Below, one piece after another: positions 1 to 10,191 of a DNA stretch of 64,000 nt. The translations under genes and the position numbers were made by a program. Location: positions 2,604,001 through 2,668,000 of the forward strand of contig NC_091275.1 of the NCBI RefSeq assembly GCF_042100115.1. Reading direction: 5' to 3'. This DNA is from Alternaria dauci. Lineage: Eukaryota; Ascomycota; Dothideomycetes; Pleosporales; Pleosporaceae. How positions within the stretch are numbered: the first letter of the stretch is position 1; every line of letters begins with the position of its first letter. The notes under the pieces were generated by a model. It saw only the letters and a program-made list of their open reading frames with translations. It was not told the origin of the DNA and made no database searches.

Positions 1-1093
1 GTAAAGAGAATTAGTGATCTTCACGTGAACCTCCACCCAATCTAGCTTGCGAAGCTTAGCAGCTTGTCATGCTCTGACCGCACCACACAACCCCATATCG
101 AACCTCACCCCGACATCGTCATGAAGCATCATTCTTTCCCTCGTCTACCAAAAAAGAACCCCTCGAGCAGAGTGTGTAAAATGCTTTTTACCCTCTAGCC
201 TCGATGCCCATCAGAAGCCGAATGTGGAAAATATCCGTGACGCGCCAAGCTGACCCGAGACCAAACCGACCTGCTACATTTAGCCTCTTAGCTTCGCAAT
301 TAGCTCCACCCACTTGCCCACTAGCTACATCCAAAGCGACGGTTTGGTCTCGGCCAATGCTCGCGCCCACGCCGCAATGTCAAGCTGCGTGTAGCAGGGC
401 AGTTCGGCGCGTGTTCCTCTGGTCTCCTAGCGGAAGAGGTAGGAGGGAGAAGGAGAGGATAGAGGATGCCCTTTCGACTGTGTTGTACTCGATAGTGTCA
501 GGAACAAAGAAGTAAAGCAAGGCCAGGCAAAGGGGAGGAACAATCTCCGGCGTCGCGCATGCCGCAACGAGGTCTGGATCCACCAGTCTGATTGGATGCT
601 GATGTCATATGCGCATGGAGCGTGCACCACTTTCACATGCCAGAGACTGTCAGTAAGTGTCGACACGGACAACGGCCCCACTGTGTGAATGGGCGCAAAT
701 GATGGCGCGCTTCACTTGCCCTCCAGCTTGCGTAACAAAGCTTGGAAACGTGGAAGCCCGCTACAAACCTCACTCACCTGGTCATCCTGAGCCGTCTAGA
801 CTGTCTTTTCCCTTCTTGTATAAGCAGTCGGGAAAATTAACCACACAGATTTGTTGTGGGAATTGGGACGTCGCTTCTTACAGTACTATTGCCGATATCC
901 GCAACACGCATGCAGCTGGATCTGTCCATCACTCATCCAGTCTTACTCCTCATTCTCACCTGACGTCTTCCAACTCCGCTTTTCAACACCACATCCATCC
1001 CACACCACCTGGGCACGCCACTAGCACATCACCACGTCCACTTTTCGATCACACCCGGTAACATCTCAAGTCTTACCCATCGTCTCGGCGTAA
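1..1093. other. 5' intergenic stretch
   Basis: No coding region could be supported here. Short open frames exist, but the longest lacks an ATG and has no recognisable composition. The last 150 bases before the first gene are rich in C, A and T runs, as is common in fungal promoters and 5' leaders. Confidence 0.5.
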
Positions 1094-1697
1094 ATGGATT
1101 GCATCGAGGCCATGGGCGCGCGACGGGCCATGTCGCTCATGTTCACCGTCCCGGAGCGCTTCGAAGGCTTCGCGCACATGGACCAGAAGACCTTCTTCGA
1201 ACTCTCAGACTGGATCCTGGCAAACGTGGCATCGCAAATTACTCCGGACATAAGTGTGGAAGAGTCGCTGTTCGTATTCTTGGACATTGTGGCGCAGGGC
1301 AACAGCTTCAGCACTGTGGCGTACGGATGGGATCATGACTTGGAGCTGACACAAGGGTATGTCGTTGGACAAATGCTGCTTGCGTTGAATTGGACTTAGC
1401 ACTGACTATCGCGTGTGCAGCATATTCCTCAACGTCCTCAACGCCCTCACAATCCTGCGCGAGAGCAGGGAAATCGCCGATACGTGCCCGCCCTTTACAC
1501 AAACCCGTAAGCGATGGGAAGTCGCTCGCAAATGGAACCAGAAACGATCTCGCATGGGCGCCAGTGGTGGTGTTGTCCGCATCGGCTACGACGAAATGTG
1601 CCGAGATGGTCTCGAGGTTGACCAAGAGTGTCTGAAAGAAGCCCTGATGGCCCTGAACAACTTCATCCACGAGAACGCAGACCACGACGAATCGTGA
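1094..1697 (+). CDS. Stand-alone DUF8040-like (Harbinger transposase N-terminal) domain protein
   Basis: Two exons, 1094-1356 and 1421-1697, are joined across a 64-nt intron (GTATGT donor, GCACTGAC branch region, TGCAG acceptor). The join restores the frame at Q-G-I-F-L-N. The roughly 180-residue product has the pattern of the helical domain that precedes the DDE nuclease in fungal Harbinger/PIF transposases: an F-x-H-M-x-x-x-T-F-F-E-L segment, then I-S-V-E-E-S-L-F-V-F-L-D-I and G-N-S, then F-L-N-V-L-N-A-L. No DDE nuclease follows within the next kilobases. It is therefore either a domesticated DNA-binding fragment or a transposon relic that is still open. The C-terminal third (W-E-V-A-R-K-W-N-Q-K-R) is basic. 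The family call rests on pattern recall, not a search. Confidence 0.68.
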
Positions 1698-1961
1698 TTG
1701 CGGGCGCAATTATGTTATTTCCTTTGTTTTCATGCATCTGCTCCGGTGTCGTTTTGGCGTTTAGGTAACGACTTGGGTAACGCATTGCACCGGTTGCGAG
1801 GGTCGAGCTTGGTGTTGACATGATCTTCTCTCGTTCTTGTTTCGTATGTTCACATGTACGCTCTTTTGCAGGTCAAATTGATCTCCGCTGGCCGTTTGAT
1901 GCCGCTGCATTCCCCTTCGTCTGTCTCGTGGATATGTCGTGACGTCTTCGATATCGTCTGC

Positions 1962-2633
1962 TCAAGCCAGGGCTACAGTTTCCACCGTGCCTTTGCCCAG
2001 GACACTCAGCCTGCCCCTCTTGATCCCTAATGCGTCTTCAATCCTCGCATCGGGTTCTCCCTTGGCCCGTCTCATCATTGCCAATGTTATGACACCAGCG
2101 TCCACATACGTTCTCCCCTGGAAACCTCTCCTACCCACGTCTCGCAACTCATCTTCTGCTTGGTCTGCTATCCGTTGTCTTGCTTCTAGTACTCGCAGTA
2201 CAGGGTTGTTGCGCGGGTCTGGGAATGCGGACTGTGGTGGCGATTGCATCATGGTATCCGAGGGCAGGTTGGGCGACGTGTTACGACGAGGATCAAACTG
2301 CGATTGAGAGGAGGGTGAGAAATGGGGGTTCGGCTGAACAGCACCGAGACTGCTCAACCGAGATGCGAAGGCAGGATCGCGCGCATCTTGTAGTACAGCT
2401 GGAGTTGAAGTTAGTACTGTACCCCCAAATCCTCCGGGACTATGATATCACATACCCTCAGTCTTCTCTGATGTAGCCTGCACCTCGGGATGTACAGTCG
2501 GGCCCCTTGTAGGAGACTGAGCAGGTGCGGAGGGCGCGGGAGCTCGTTGTGTGGTACTTGTAGGAGCCCTGGTGGGGTATTGACGTGCGGCGGAGCCAGC
2601 AGCCTTTGCGCCTTTGGAAGCTGAGGAGCCCAT
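1962..2633 (-). CDS. Small conserved fungal protein with N-myristoylation-type start (MGSSASK)
   Basis: Exon 1 runs 2633 to 2456 and exon 2 runs 2398 to 1962, around a 57-nt intron (GTATGT donor, CTCCAG acceptor); the phase matches. The start is the ATG at 2633, chosen because M-G-S-S-A-S-K fits the N-myristoylation consensus (Gly2, Ser at position 6, Lys at 7), which suggests membrane tethering. A Pro/Ser/Thr-rich linker follows, then G-P-T-V-H-P-E-V-Q-A. The C-terminal 80 residues are charged and predicted helical (L-R-V-L-E-A-R-Q-R-I-A-D-Q-A-E-D-E-L, then G-R-T-Y-V-D-A-G-V-I, A-R-I-E-D-A-L-G-I-K), with a helix-turn-helix-like look. The protein has about 204 residues. I recognise the overall architecture as one widespread in filamentous fungi but cannot name a function. 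It lies tail-side of the DAHP synthase on the same strand, 250 bp apart. Confidence 0.75.
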
Positions 2634-2883
2634 GGTCGTTGATGAGGGGTATGCTAAGTGTGGGGTTGTTGCAGAATTGTTGAGATGCGTGGTGATAACG
2701 GGGGAAAGATAGCATGCACGTATGGAACTTTGTAAAGCTCGGGCCAACTCGATGATGTCGTGCACATCTCCCGCGTCATGAAGGCGTTTACTACTTTGGG
2801 CGATGCTTGCGAAGCATTCAACGAATCGTAATTTTATTTTATCAACATCGTCGTATGATGGTCTTAGGCAACAACGCTCTAAC

Positions 2884-4519
2884 TCATTGGAGCTTTTCAT
2901 CCGCACGGTAGTGCCCTGCAACCAAGAAAGCCAACTCTAACGCCTGCTTCTCGTTCAACCTGGGGTCGCAGTATGTTGTGTAGTTCAGACTCAGATCCTC
3001 ATCCACAAGCCCCTCGCTTCCTCCAGTGCACTCTGTGACAGCATCGCCAGTGAGTTCTAGGTGCATGCCGCCAAGGAAGGAGCCGTGTTCCTTGTGGATC
3101 TTGAGTGCTGATGAAAGCTCAGAGAAGATGCTGTTGAAAGAACGGGTCTTGATGCCAGTAGGCGTGCTGCGTGTGTTGCTATCGATAGGTTAGCTAGTGA
3201 AGATTCACACGTCGCAATACGACTTACCCATGCATAGGGTCGCACTGCCACACTACGACGTGTCCGCTGCTCTTGACGGCTTCAATGTGCGCGCCAAGCA
3301 TAGACTCAACCTTGTCCGCACCATAACGTGTGATCAACGTAATCTTGCCAATCTCCTTGTTTGGGTTGACGATGTCGAGTAGCTCCACCAGTTCATCGTT
3401 CTTCATGGAAGGCCCGACCTTGATACCAATGGGGTTCTCAATTCCACGGAAGTACTCAACATGGCCTCCGTCGATCTGGCGAGTTCTGTCTCCGATCCAG
3501 ATGAAATGGGCAGATGTGTTGTACCAGCCCTTGCCATCGTTTGATGGCTGTGAAGGCTTGTAGCCAGCAGGATGCTTGAGCCTCCTTGTTAGACTCTGTT
3601 CGTACTCTAGAACGAGGCCTTCGTGGCTGGTGAAGAGGTCTACTGTTTGCAGCTGACCGGATGTATCCGCACCGATAGTCTTCATGAATCGCAACGAGTC
3701 GGAGATGCTGTTTACAATCTTCGAGTACTTTGACTGCAGCTCTTGGTCCCGAACATGGCCAAGTTCCCAATCCAGAGGGTTATGCAAGTCAGCAATACCA
3801 CTTGCCAGCTGTCCACGAATGTAGTTCAGTGTCGTTGCAGAGTGGAAGTAAGCGCTCACTAGCCTTTCGGGGTCGACTCTTCGGGAATCAGGATCATATC
3901 CGTTTAGGATATCGCCACGGAAGCTGGGAACCTCCTTGCCGTTCAGTATCTCAGTAGGGCTTGATCTGGGCTTGGCGTACTGTCCGGCTATACGACCAAT
4001 ACGAATGACAGGCTTGTTCGAGCCCCAAATCAAAACCAAACTCATCTGCAGCAGAAGCTTGATCTTTGCGTCGATTGGGTTGTCTGCACAGTAAGAGAAC
4101 AACTCAGCGCAGTCACCTCCTTGCAGCAGAAACGACTTTCCAAGTGCAGCATCGTGGAGACTAGCCTTGAGTCTGGTGATTTCTGTTGGAGTGACGATTG
4201 GTGGAAGACTTGATAGCTTGGTCAAGGCAGAAGACACTGCGGCTTGGCCTTCGTAGGTAACGACTTGCTTTATGGGTTTCGACCTCCAAGCTGTACTTTG
4301 TTAGTGCATTGCCCGTGGTATCCATGACGCTTTCTTACAGGCCGGCGACCATCCCTCGGATTCATTGTTCGTCCCAGCTTCTTGCTTTGGCCTTTCAGGC
4401 AGTTGCGTTGGGTTTGCGCTCATCGTGGATTGAGATGGCTGCGACTGTGGTTGGCCGCTGGCTGCTGCCATGAACTGGGAGACGTAGTCGGTCAATTTTG
4501 CGTGTCCTTCGTTGTCCAT
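2884..4519 (-). CDS. Class II 3-deoxy-D-arabino-heptulosonate 7-phosphate (DAHP) synthase
   Basis: This enzyme condenses phosphoenolpyruvate with erythrose 4-phosphate, the first committed step of the shikimate pathway to aromatic amino acids. Three exons (4519-4339, 4290-3228, 3178-2884) with introns of 48 and 49 nt give 512 residues, a normal length for the fungal/plant class II type. Recognisable family blocks are S-W-R-S-K-P-I-K-Q near residue 62, Q-G-G-D-C-A-E near 117, R-I-G-R-I-A-G-Q-Y-A-K-P-R-S, T-S-H-E-G-L-V-L-E-Y-E, H-F-I-W-I-G-D-R-T-R-Q near 320, W-Q-C-D-P-M-H-G-N-T near 410, and G-G-M-H-L-E-L-T-G near the end. The Cys, His, Glu and Asp of these blocks supply metal and substrate ligands in the family. 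The first splice join was chosen because it recreates S-W-R-S-K. An upstream in-frame ATG at 4585 is possible but less likely. Confidence 0.95.
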
Positions 4520-5064
4520 AGTGTGATGCTTTCTCAAGTGATATACAATTGTGGTGACTAGGTCAAGATTGCCTAGGCGGGACACAGTAGACTAGCTTCG
4601 AGCCAGTTGTTAATATGGCAATGCGGCAAGGATCCGCCTGCATAGAGACGTGAATAAAGGGCAGAGGCACATGACTCAAGGGACAAAATCTGCAACGAAA
4701 AGCGGACTGCGCGCGTAATACACGATGACGTAACACAGCCAACTTACCTCGAGTACGCTGATAGACGTGTAGCGACTACACGATCGTTCTTGTGTTGGTT
4801 TTCTTGTGCAAGATTATGTTGTGTGTTCGGAGTGTGCGACCAAAGTGCACGATGCATAAACCAGAAAGAAAAGCCAATAACGGCCGTTCTTTTTTCTAAT
4901 TGGCTACATTTTCATAATCCTAAGCTACCTACCCCACATTCCCGCGCTCTCCAATCCACAGTCGTCATTCCGTCTCTCTCTTCTACCGACTGTTCAGGCT
5001 CTTCACATTACCACCCATTCCTTCCCCTTCTCAACCCCATACCGAATTTCTCCCAAGCACTACA
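4520..5064. promoter_or_regulatory. Divergent promoter region between DAHP synthase and HYPK homologue
   Basis: This 545-bp gap separates two start codons that point away from each other, so it should hold both promoters. Pyrimidine-rich tracts lie just upstream of the plus-strand start (about 4960-5060). I see no further distinctive element. Confidence 0.5.
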
Positions 5065-5509
5065 ATGGCAGAGCCCCAACCCTCCGGTGTTCAGGAAGGC
5101 GCAGCCGACCCTCACGCACCCACCGGTACAGCCGAAGACCGCAAAGCCGCCGCCGCCCTTTCTACCCTCGATGCGCCTCAAGAAGGCGAAAATGGTTCCA
5201 AGAAGGAAATTGACGGAAAGGCACTAGACAAAGCGATGAAAGGGCTAAATGTCAAAGACAAGAAAGAAGGCGAAAAGAAGAATGTCAAGATTGAGGCCGC
5301 CGATGTTACTCTGCTGGTATGTCAGCCTGGTGAAAGCTAGTTGGGGAGAGTGGCGAGCAAGTACCATGGGGCTGCTAGGCATTGGCTGACATTTGCACGA
5401 ATAGGTCAACGAGCTCGAAGTTACAAAGCCAAGGGCGACAGAGCTGTTGCGCGCACACGATGGGAACGCCGTGAAGGCTATGAGTGCCTTTATCATGGCG
5501 GCACCTTGA
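5065..5509 (+). CDS. HYPK-like protein (NAC/UBA-like domain, NatA regulator)
   Basis: Exons 5065-5316 and 5405-5509 are joined at phase 0 across an 88-nt intron (GTATGT donor, ACGAATAG acceptor), giving 118 residues. The N-terminal two thirds are hydrophilic and charged (G-K-A-L-D-K-A-M-K-G-L-N-V-K-D-K-K). The C-terminus is a compact UBA-like three-helix segment: E-A-A-D-V-T-L-L-V-N-E-L-E-V-T-K, then A-T-E-L-L-R-A-H-D-G-N-A-V-K-A-M. This is the hallmark of Huntingtin-interacting protein K and NAC-alpha UBA domains. HYPK proteins bind and tune the ribosome-associated N-terminal acetyltransferase NatA. Full-length NAC-alpha is excluded because the NAC beta-barrel domain is absent. Confidence 0.85.
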
Positions 5510-5866
5510 GCAAGTACACGGGAAACATGACTGCAACTATACCTCAGAAAGCCAGTTACAATCGGAACTTCGCATAAAGAAATATTGGAATAGATCACTG
5601 AGTGTGAGATAAGAGCTGGAGGGGCACACACAATTCGTAGCTACCCTAATCAAGTGGACAATGGGTATTAACTACCAAGACATGGAACGGATCAAACACG
5701 AAGGAATATGACAGGATATTGCTAGGCCAGTGTCTCAGGGCAACATGGTTCTAAAACAAGAATAAACGGGGCATTGTCGGCAGAACGATTGCGAGAATCA
5801 AACAACGCTCACAAGATAACGTAGCATTGGGAAAAAGCAGTTGTTCAACTAAGAATGGGATTACCC
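5510..5866. other. Convergent 3' intergenic region
   Basis: This gap lies between the 3' ends of the HYPK homologue (+) and the BTB protein (-). It is AT-richer than its neighbours and holds an AATAAA on the plus strand near 5761. No gene is supported. Confidence 0.5.
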
Positions 5867-6458
5867 TTACAGACCAAGATTCTCCTTGGCGATCAAACCC
5901 CAAAAGTCAACCACAAATTCTCCACCTTCTTGCAACAGGGGCGCAAAAGCGTTGTGCTTCCCAATAGTCGACACCTCACAAGCTATGTACTCAACCACTA
6001 GCTCTCTGAGATTCTCAATAGTCCCGTCGGGCTTCCTGTCCTCTCCATGGTCGTACGCATATCTAGCCAACTCGATCACATCGCCTACTCGACGTTCGTA
6101 AAGCTTGAATTTGAGAAGCGTTTGATGGAGTTTGTGTAGGGCCAGACGCTTGAGTGGATCGATGAGGCGCATACAGGCAAATGTGTAGAGACGTGCATGC
6201 GCCAGGAAGACAGGCGTGAAATCCTGTTCGGACGTGACGTTCGATGTAGGCATCTGGTCGTTGAGCATTGTTGTTTTGGGCTCGTGTGGTGTGAGATAAT
6301 TACGCTCGTCGAACTTCTTGCGCAAAGCAGGAGTCGCTTGAGCCCTCATTTCTGCGATCCGTAACTTTTTCCTCTGTGCCTTGCTCAGCCCCCAATATGG
6401 ACCCAAGGCGCCCTCAATATGGTATACTGGTTCTGGTTCTGGTTCCGGTTCCGGTTCC

Positions 6459-6493
<35 letters not shown>

Positions 6494-6928
6494 ATCGAGA
6501 GCCTCGAGAGCCGCGACAGCCGCTTGCTCTAGCTCTGTTTCTGTCGGTGACGGTCCGTTTTCGTAACTGTACGCGGTCCCGTTCATATCATCTCTCCTCG
6601 AGATTCTCCTGTCCAGGACCCAAGATGGTGCAGTGTAATCACAACGATACGCATACTCAACGAATCGAGCAAAGTCTTCGGGCTTCATATCAGGATACTC
6701 CACAGACCCCTCTTGCGACTGCGCCATGCCATTGTTCACAAGCGCATGAAAATGCCATGAGGCTGCAGCGATTGCTTTAGAATGAACAATGAAAGCTGTC
6801 TTTTCTTTGCCGATGTAGAATGTGAACAATTTTGATTGGATGAGTCTGCATGTTATTAGTTATATGGATAAGTGGCTAGTGTTACATACGTACTCCTCAA
6901 AGGAACATGTATTTGATGGCTCGCCCAT
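5867..6928 (-). CDS. BTB/POZ domain protein with (Glu-Pro)n tract
   Basis: A small first exon (6928-6894, M-G-E-P-S-N-T-C-S-F-E) joins exon 2 (6845-5867) across a 48-nt intron. Of two overlapping donors, GTACGT is preferred because it keeps phase and yields E-E-L-I-Q-S-K-L-F-T-F-Y-I-G. The roughly 337-residue product opens with a BTB fold pattern (L-F-T-F-Y-I-G-K-E, F-I-V-H-S-K-A-I-A-A-A-S, F-A-R-F-V-E-Y-A-Y-R), common in a large fungal family whose partners are often unknown. Around residues 130-155 an uninterrupted run of about eleven Glu-Pro pairs is encoded by a hexanucleotide repeat. The C-terminal half (L-Y-T-F-A-C-M-R-L-I-D-P-L-K-R-L-A-L-H-K-L) is the helical region typical of these proteins. 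Confidence 0.88.
6429..6493 (+). repeat. Hexanucleotide repeat coding for Glu-Pro pairs
   Basis: About eleven tandem copies of GGTTCT, with some GGTTCC variants, lie inside the BTB gene. On the coding (minus) strand each copy encodes Glu-Pro, so length changes in steps of six keep the frame and would vary the linker between the BTB domain and the C-terminal region. Confidence 0.9.
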
Positions 6929-7699
6929 TCTTGTTACATTTGGTAGACACTGAAGTACTTCTCGAACTTGCCATGATATATGATGATCAAGACCTTAGGC
7001 GCCTGATGCGGGGTCGTACAGCGCATACTCTCATGGGCGATACGCGCCTGGTGTAGTACGAGGCGGTCCTGTTGCCTGTGGCGTCCAAACACGTCTCCTA
7101 TATGTGCAGCTGTCTGCACTGTGCCGCAATCGTCAAGCGGATACTGTCGCAAATAGCAGAAGTCGACAGATATTCGAAGCTTTCAGTCGAATGGCAGATA
7201 GTAGGACAAGTGCACCTGATGATGCTATAATTGAAGGATAACTCTGATCTAGTTTTGTCCTGAAAGGCCTCCCCCTCGTGGAGATTGCAACGTTCGCTCG
7301 GAACGGCATTGCGATAAAGATGCAAGACTGACCGCCGCTGCAGATATCCTAGCAAGCTGCATTGATCTATATGCATGTTGGAAGCATGTGGCGGCAGCGA
7401 CAGTAGTGTGAACATAAACATAGACAATGACCATAGGGAACCATCTGGAGGGTACTGAGATCCACAAGTGTAAGCGAGCAACAGGCTTCTTAGGCAACCG
7501 CAACCGCGTCCCTCTGGCGTTGCTTTTGCCGTCTCAAAACAGGGTTCCATCACGCTGCGTCATCCGCGATCCTAGCAAGATGATCGCGCGGGACGGTGCA
7601 CAAGGATTCCCATGCTCGGTGTCAGCCTTTGCGGCGAATCGCGTCGTGCGATCCGTGATGATATGCACCGCGTACGTCACCGATCCGTGAATATGGTAG
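6929..7699. other. Divergent intergenic region
   Basis: This gap lies between the BTB gene start (-) and the probable start of the DUF1989 gene (+). Open frames on the minus strand (for example 7098-7553) lack a convincing composition and were not accepted. No repeats or RNA genes were seen. Confidence 0.45.
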
Positions 7700-9826
7700 A
7701 TGCTCCATACTTTACTACTCGCCGTTCAAGTCGACATAACGAAGGTCAGATACACTAACGGCCGTTTACCAACTTCCATCTATCCTGTTTCCTTGCTGGC
7801 GCTACTAGCGCATACAAGTCGTCAACACGGCGCCTCAGGTCCCCTCTCGTCGTGCTCTCGCTGGCATTGCACTTATCTCTGTGCTGTCGGCTGTGGAGAA
7901 GCAGCGTAAGAAGAAAGAAAACGGCAAAGAACACCCGTACGATTTCAACGTAACCGAAGATATGTCTGGCGAACTGCAGACTATACCCGCGCGCCATGGC
8001 GTCGCGACATTTGTGCCTCGAGGCAGGACGATCAAGGTCATCAATACGTATGGCAAGCAAGTAGTCAGTATGTGGGCATTTACTCTGGGGCCACCGCCTG
8101 AGGAGGGAGATGTCGATGAGGGCGAAGGAAAGGAACTGGATGACGAGCAAGTTAAGAAAGAGGCAGAGCAAATGAAGAAGGCTGTGGAGGAGGAGGGAGA
8201 AAAAAGTGAAGAGGCGGCCAAAGACAAGGAGGGGGAGTCAAAGGAGCCAGAGGAGCCGAAGAAAGATGAAGAGGACGATTCCGAGGAGCAGAAGAAGAAT
8301 GCAGGCGGCAGTGGTAAGGAAACTCAATCTACCGAAGAGGCGGCCGAGAGCCCAAACGACGAAGCTGCTGAAGACCCGCCCGAACAAGCTCCCGATACAC
8401 CCGAGAACGAAAAGACAACCGAAAGCACAGCTTCATCGTCGAAGCAGCCCAACAAGCGCACTTGGGCGTCATATCTCCCTTCGATCCCATACCGCAGCAA
8501 GGGCGGAGCCAACAAGCAGGAAGCGGAGCAGAAGCCTAGCCCTGAGCAGGAAAAGAAATAGAACGAAGAGAATACCAAGAAGTGGTCATCATACCTGCCG
8601 ACTGGAAAGAGTTTCTCTAGCTACGTGCCGAATGTCGAAGTACCCGATAAAAACTCCGTCGTGAGTGCATTCAAGGCGAGCCATCACCGCGATCCGAACA
8701 AGAGCTACGCAGAACAGCTCTACGACTTTTCAAAGACGCCTGTAGGAGCTGGAACAATTGCTGGTAAGTTGTTGATCAGCCTTGAGACTTGAATCACAGG
8801 AATGAATACTCACACTGCTCAGCTGCGACAGGTTCAGGCTACGCATCCTCAGCCTACGCGGTATACTCTGCATACGCCTCGGCGCACCCCTCCAACTCGT
8901 CACAACCTCCAATGGAGTACCTCTCCCTTCCCCACACGCGCGCTGCCTCGCACAAGCTCGTACCAGAAGTCGACGACGAACTCCTGACCAACCTGCGCAA
9001 CCCAATCGTTACCCTAATCGAAGACACATCGCCCGGCGCACACGATACACTGACGGCGGCATGTGACGCGAACCAATACGCTTCACTAGGCGTTGACAAG
9101 CCGGCAGAACATGGTAGCTGTGCCGAGAACCTCGTCCTCGCGCTGAAGGAGATCAACGAGACGGCAGGGCTCAAGGGCCCGAAAGCAGTCGGCTCAGATA
9201 TCTCAGTCAACATTGCACCCACGCCTCTCCACCTCTTTATGAATGCGCCTCTACAATCTGAGGGTACTGACCAAACCGATGGCGCGGGCACAAAGGGCGT
9301 GACACTCAGAATCGATGAGCCCAAGGGGAAAAAGCGATGCTACGTCCGCTTCCGTGCCGAGCGGGACGTCGTCATTGTATTCAGCGCATGCCCTATGGAT
9401 GTGGGAAAGCAAAATGGCGGTCGATGCATGGCAGCCAACTTCATGGTTGAAGACGTACAAGAAGGCGAGGACCTCGCATCATCCATTGCGTCCAGCAAAG
9501 CGAAGAAAGCACCCAAGAAGTTGAACGACAAGGAAAAGTCGAACAAGACGACGCCAGAACCTAAGAAGGCGGATCAGGAGGACAAGAAAGACGACTCGAC
9601 AGAGAAGAAGGAAGCACCAAAGAAGACAGAGTCGGCGAAACAAACACCTGAGAAAGATGAAGATCCAGCAGACAAGAAACCGGCGTCTAGCCAGCAGGAA
9701 TCATCTGCACAAAAGGAAGAGAAGCCAAGCGGCTCGACGACATCTGAAGAGCCCAAGCCGAAGAAGAAGCCTAAGAAGCTCCAGGTGCGTAGCCAGGGTG
9801 CTCCCACGCCAACACAGTCTTCCTGA
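7700..9826 (+). CDS. DUF1989 (urea carboxylase-associated) family protein, interrupted by an in-frame TAG
   Basis: The core is E-L-Q-T-I-P-A-R-H-G-V-A-T-F-V-P-R-G-R-T-I-K-V-I-N-T-Y-G-K-Q, followed after an insert by N-P-I-V-T-L-I-E-D-T-S-P-G-A-H-D, D-A-N-Q-Y, L-H-L-F-M-N, and finally V-V-I-V-F-S-A-C-P-M-D. These match the DUF1989 domain; fungal members carry a long Lys/Glu-rich insert and a charged C-terminal tail, as here. The frame entered at about 7839 runs to a TAG at 8559-8561. It then continues open in the same frame (K-K-W-S-S-Y-L-P, S-Y-V-P-N-V-E-V-P-D-K-N-S-V-V) to a clean intron at 8764-8822 and on to the stop at 9826. The 5' end is uncertain: the best model starts at 7700 and splices about 7745-7838 with a weak donor (GTCAGA). 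Biochemical role unknown. The gene is either a recent nonsense allele, a sequencing error or a readthrough case. Confidence 0.78.
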
Positions 9827-10191
9827 AGCTAGTTGTAATGTGTGATGTACTGCGATCAGATGAAATGCTTGATATTATAGGATTGGGATATGTATAATAA
9901 TTTTAATAATTTGTGGCTTGATTTTGTATCAGATTAATGGTTATCGTACGTCATGATCTTGCTGTGTGCATATCGACGATGAAACTCCTGGCAGTGACCA
10001 TCTAAGCACCATTGAGCTCATATGAACATGTAGCTCATTACCGGATCATCATACTTTTGTGCTGATAAGCAATAAAATAAATTGAGAGATCTACTTCAGT
10101 TAGAGGAACGAGGGTTTGCTATGTTGGAACTGCATACACTGTCTACCTGCCCGCATACATCATTCCCTTTCTTTCCTGATCTACACTCTCC
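9827..10191. other. Convergent 3' intergenic region
   Basis: This AT-rich gap lies between the DUF1989 gene (+) and the secreted repeat protein (-). It contains several ATAATA and AATAAA-like words (near 9890-9910 and 10070-10080) that could serve as polyadenylation signals for either gene. No coding sequence is supported. Confidence 0.5.
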
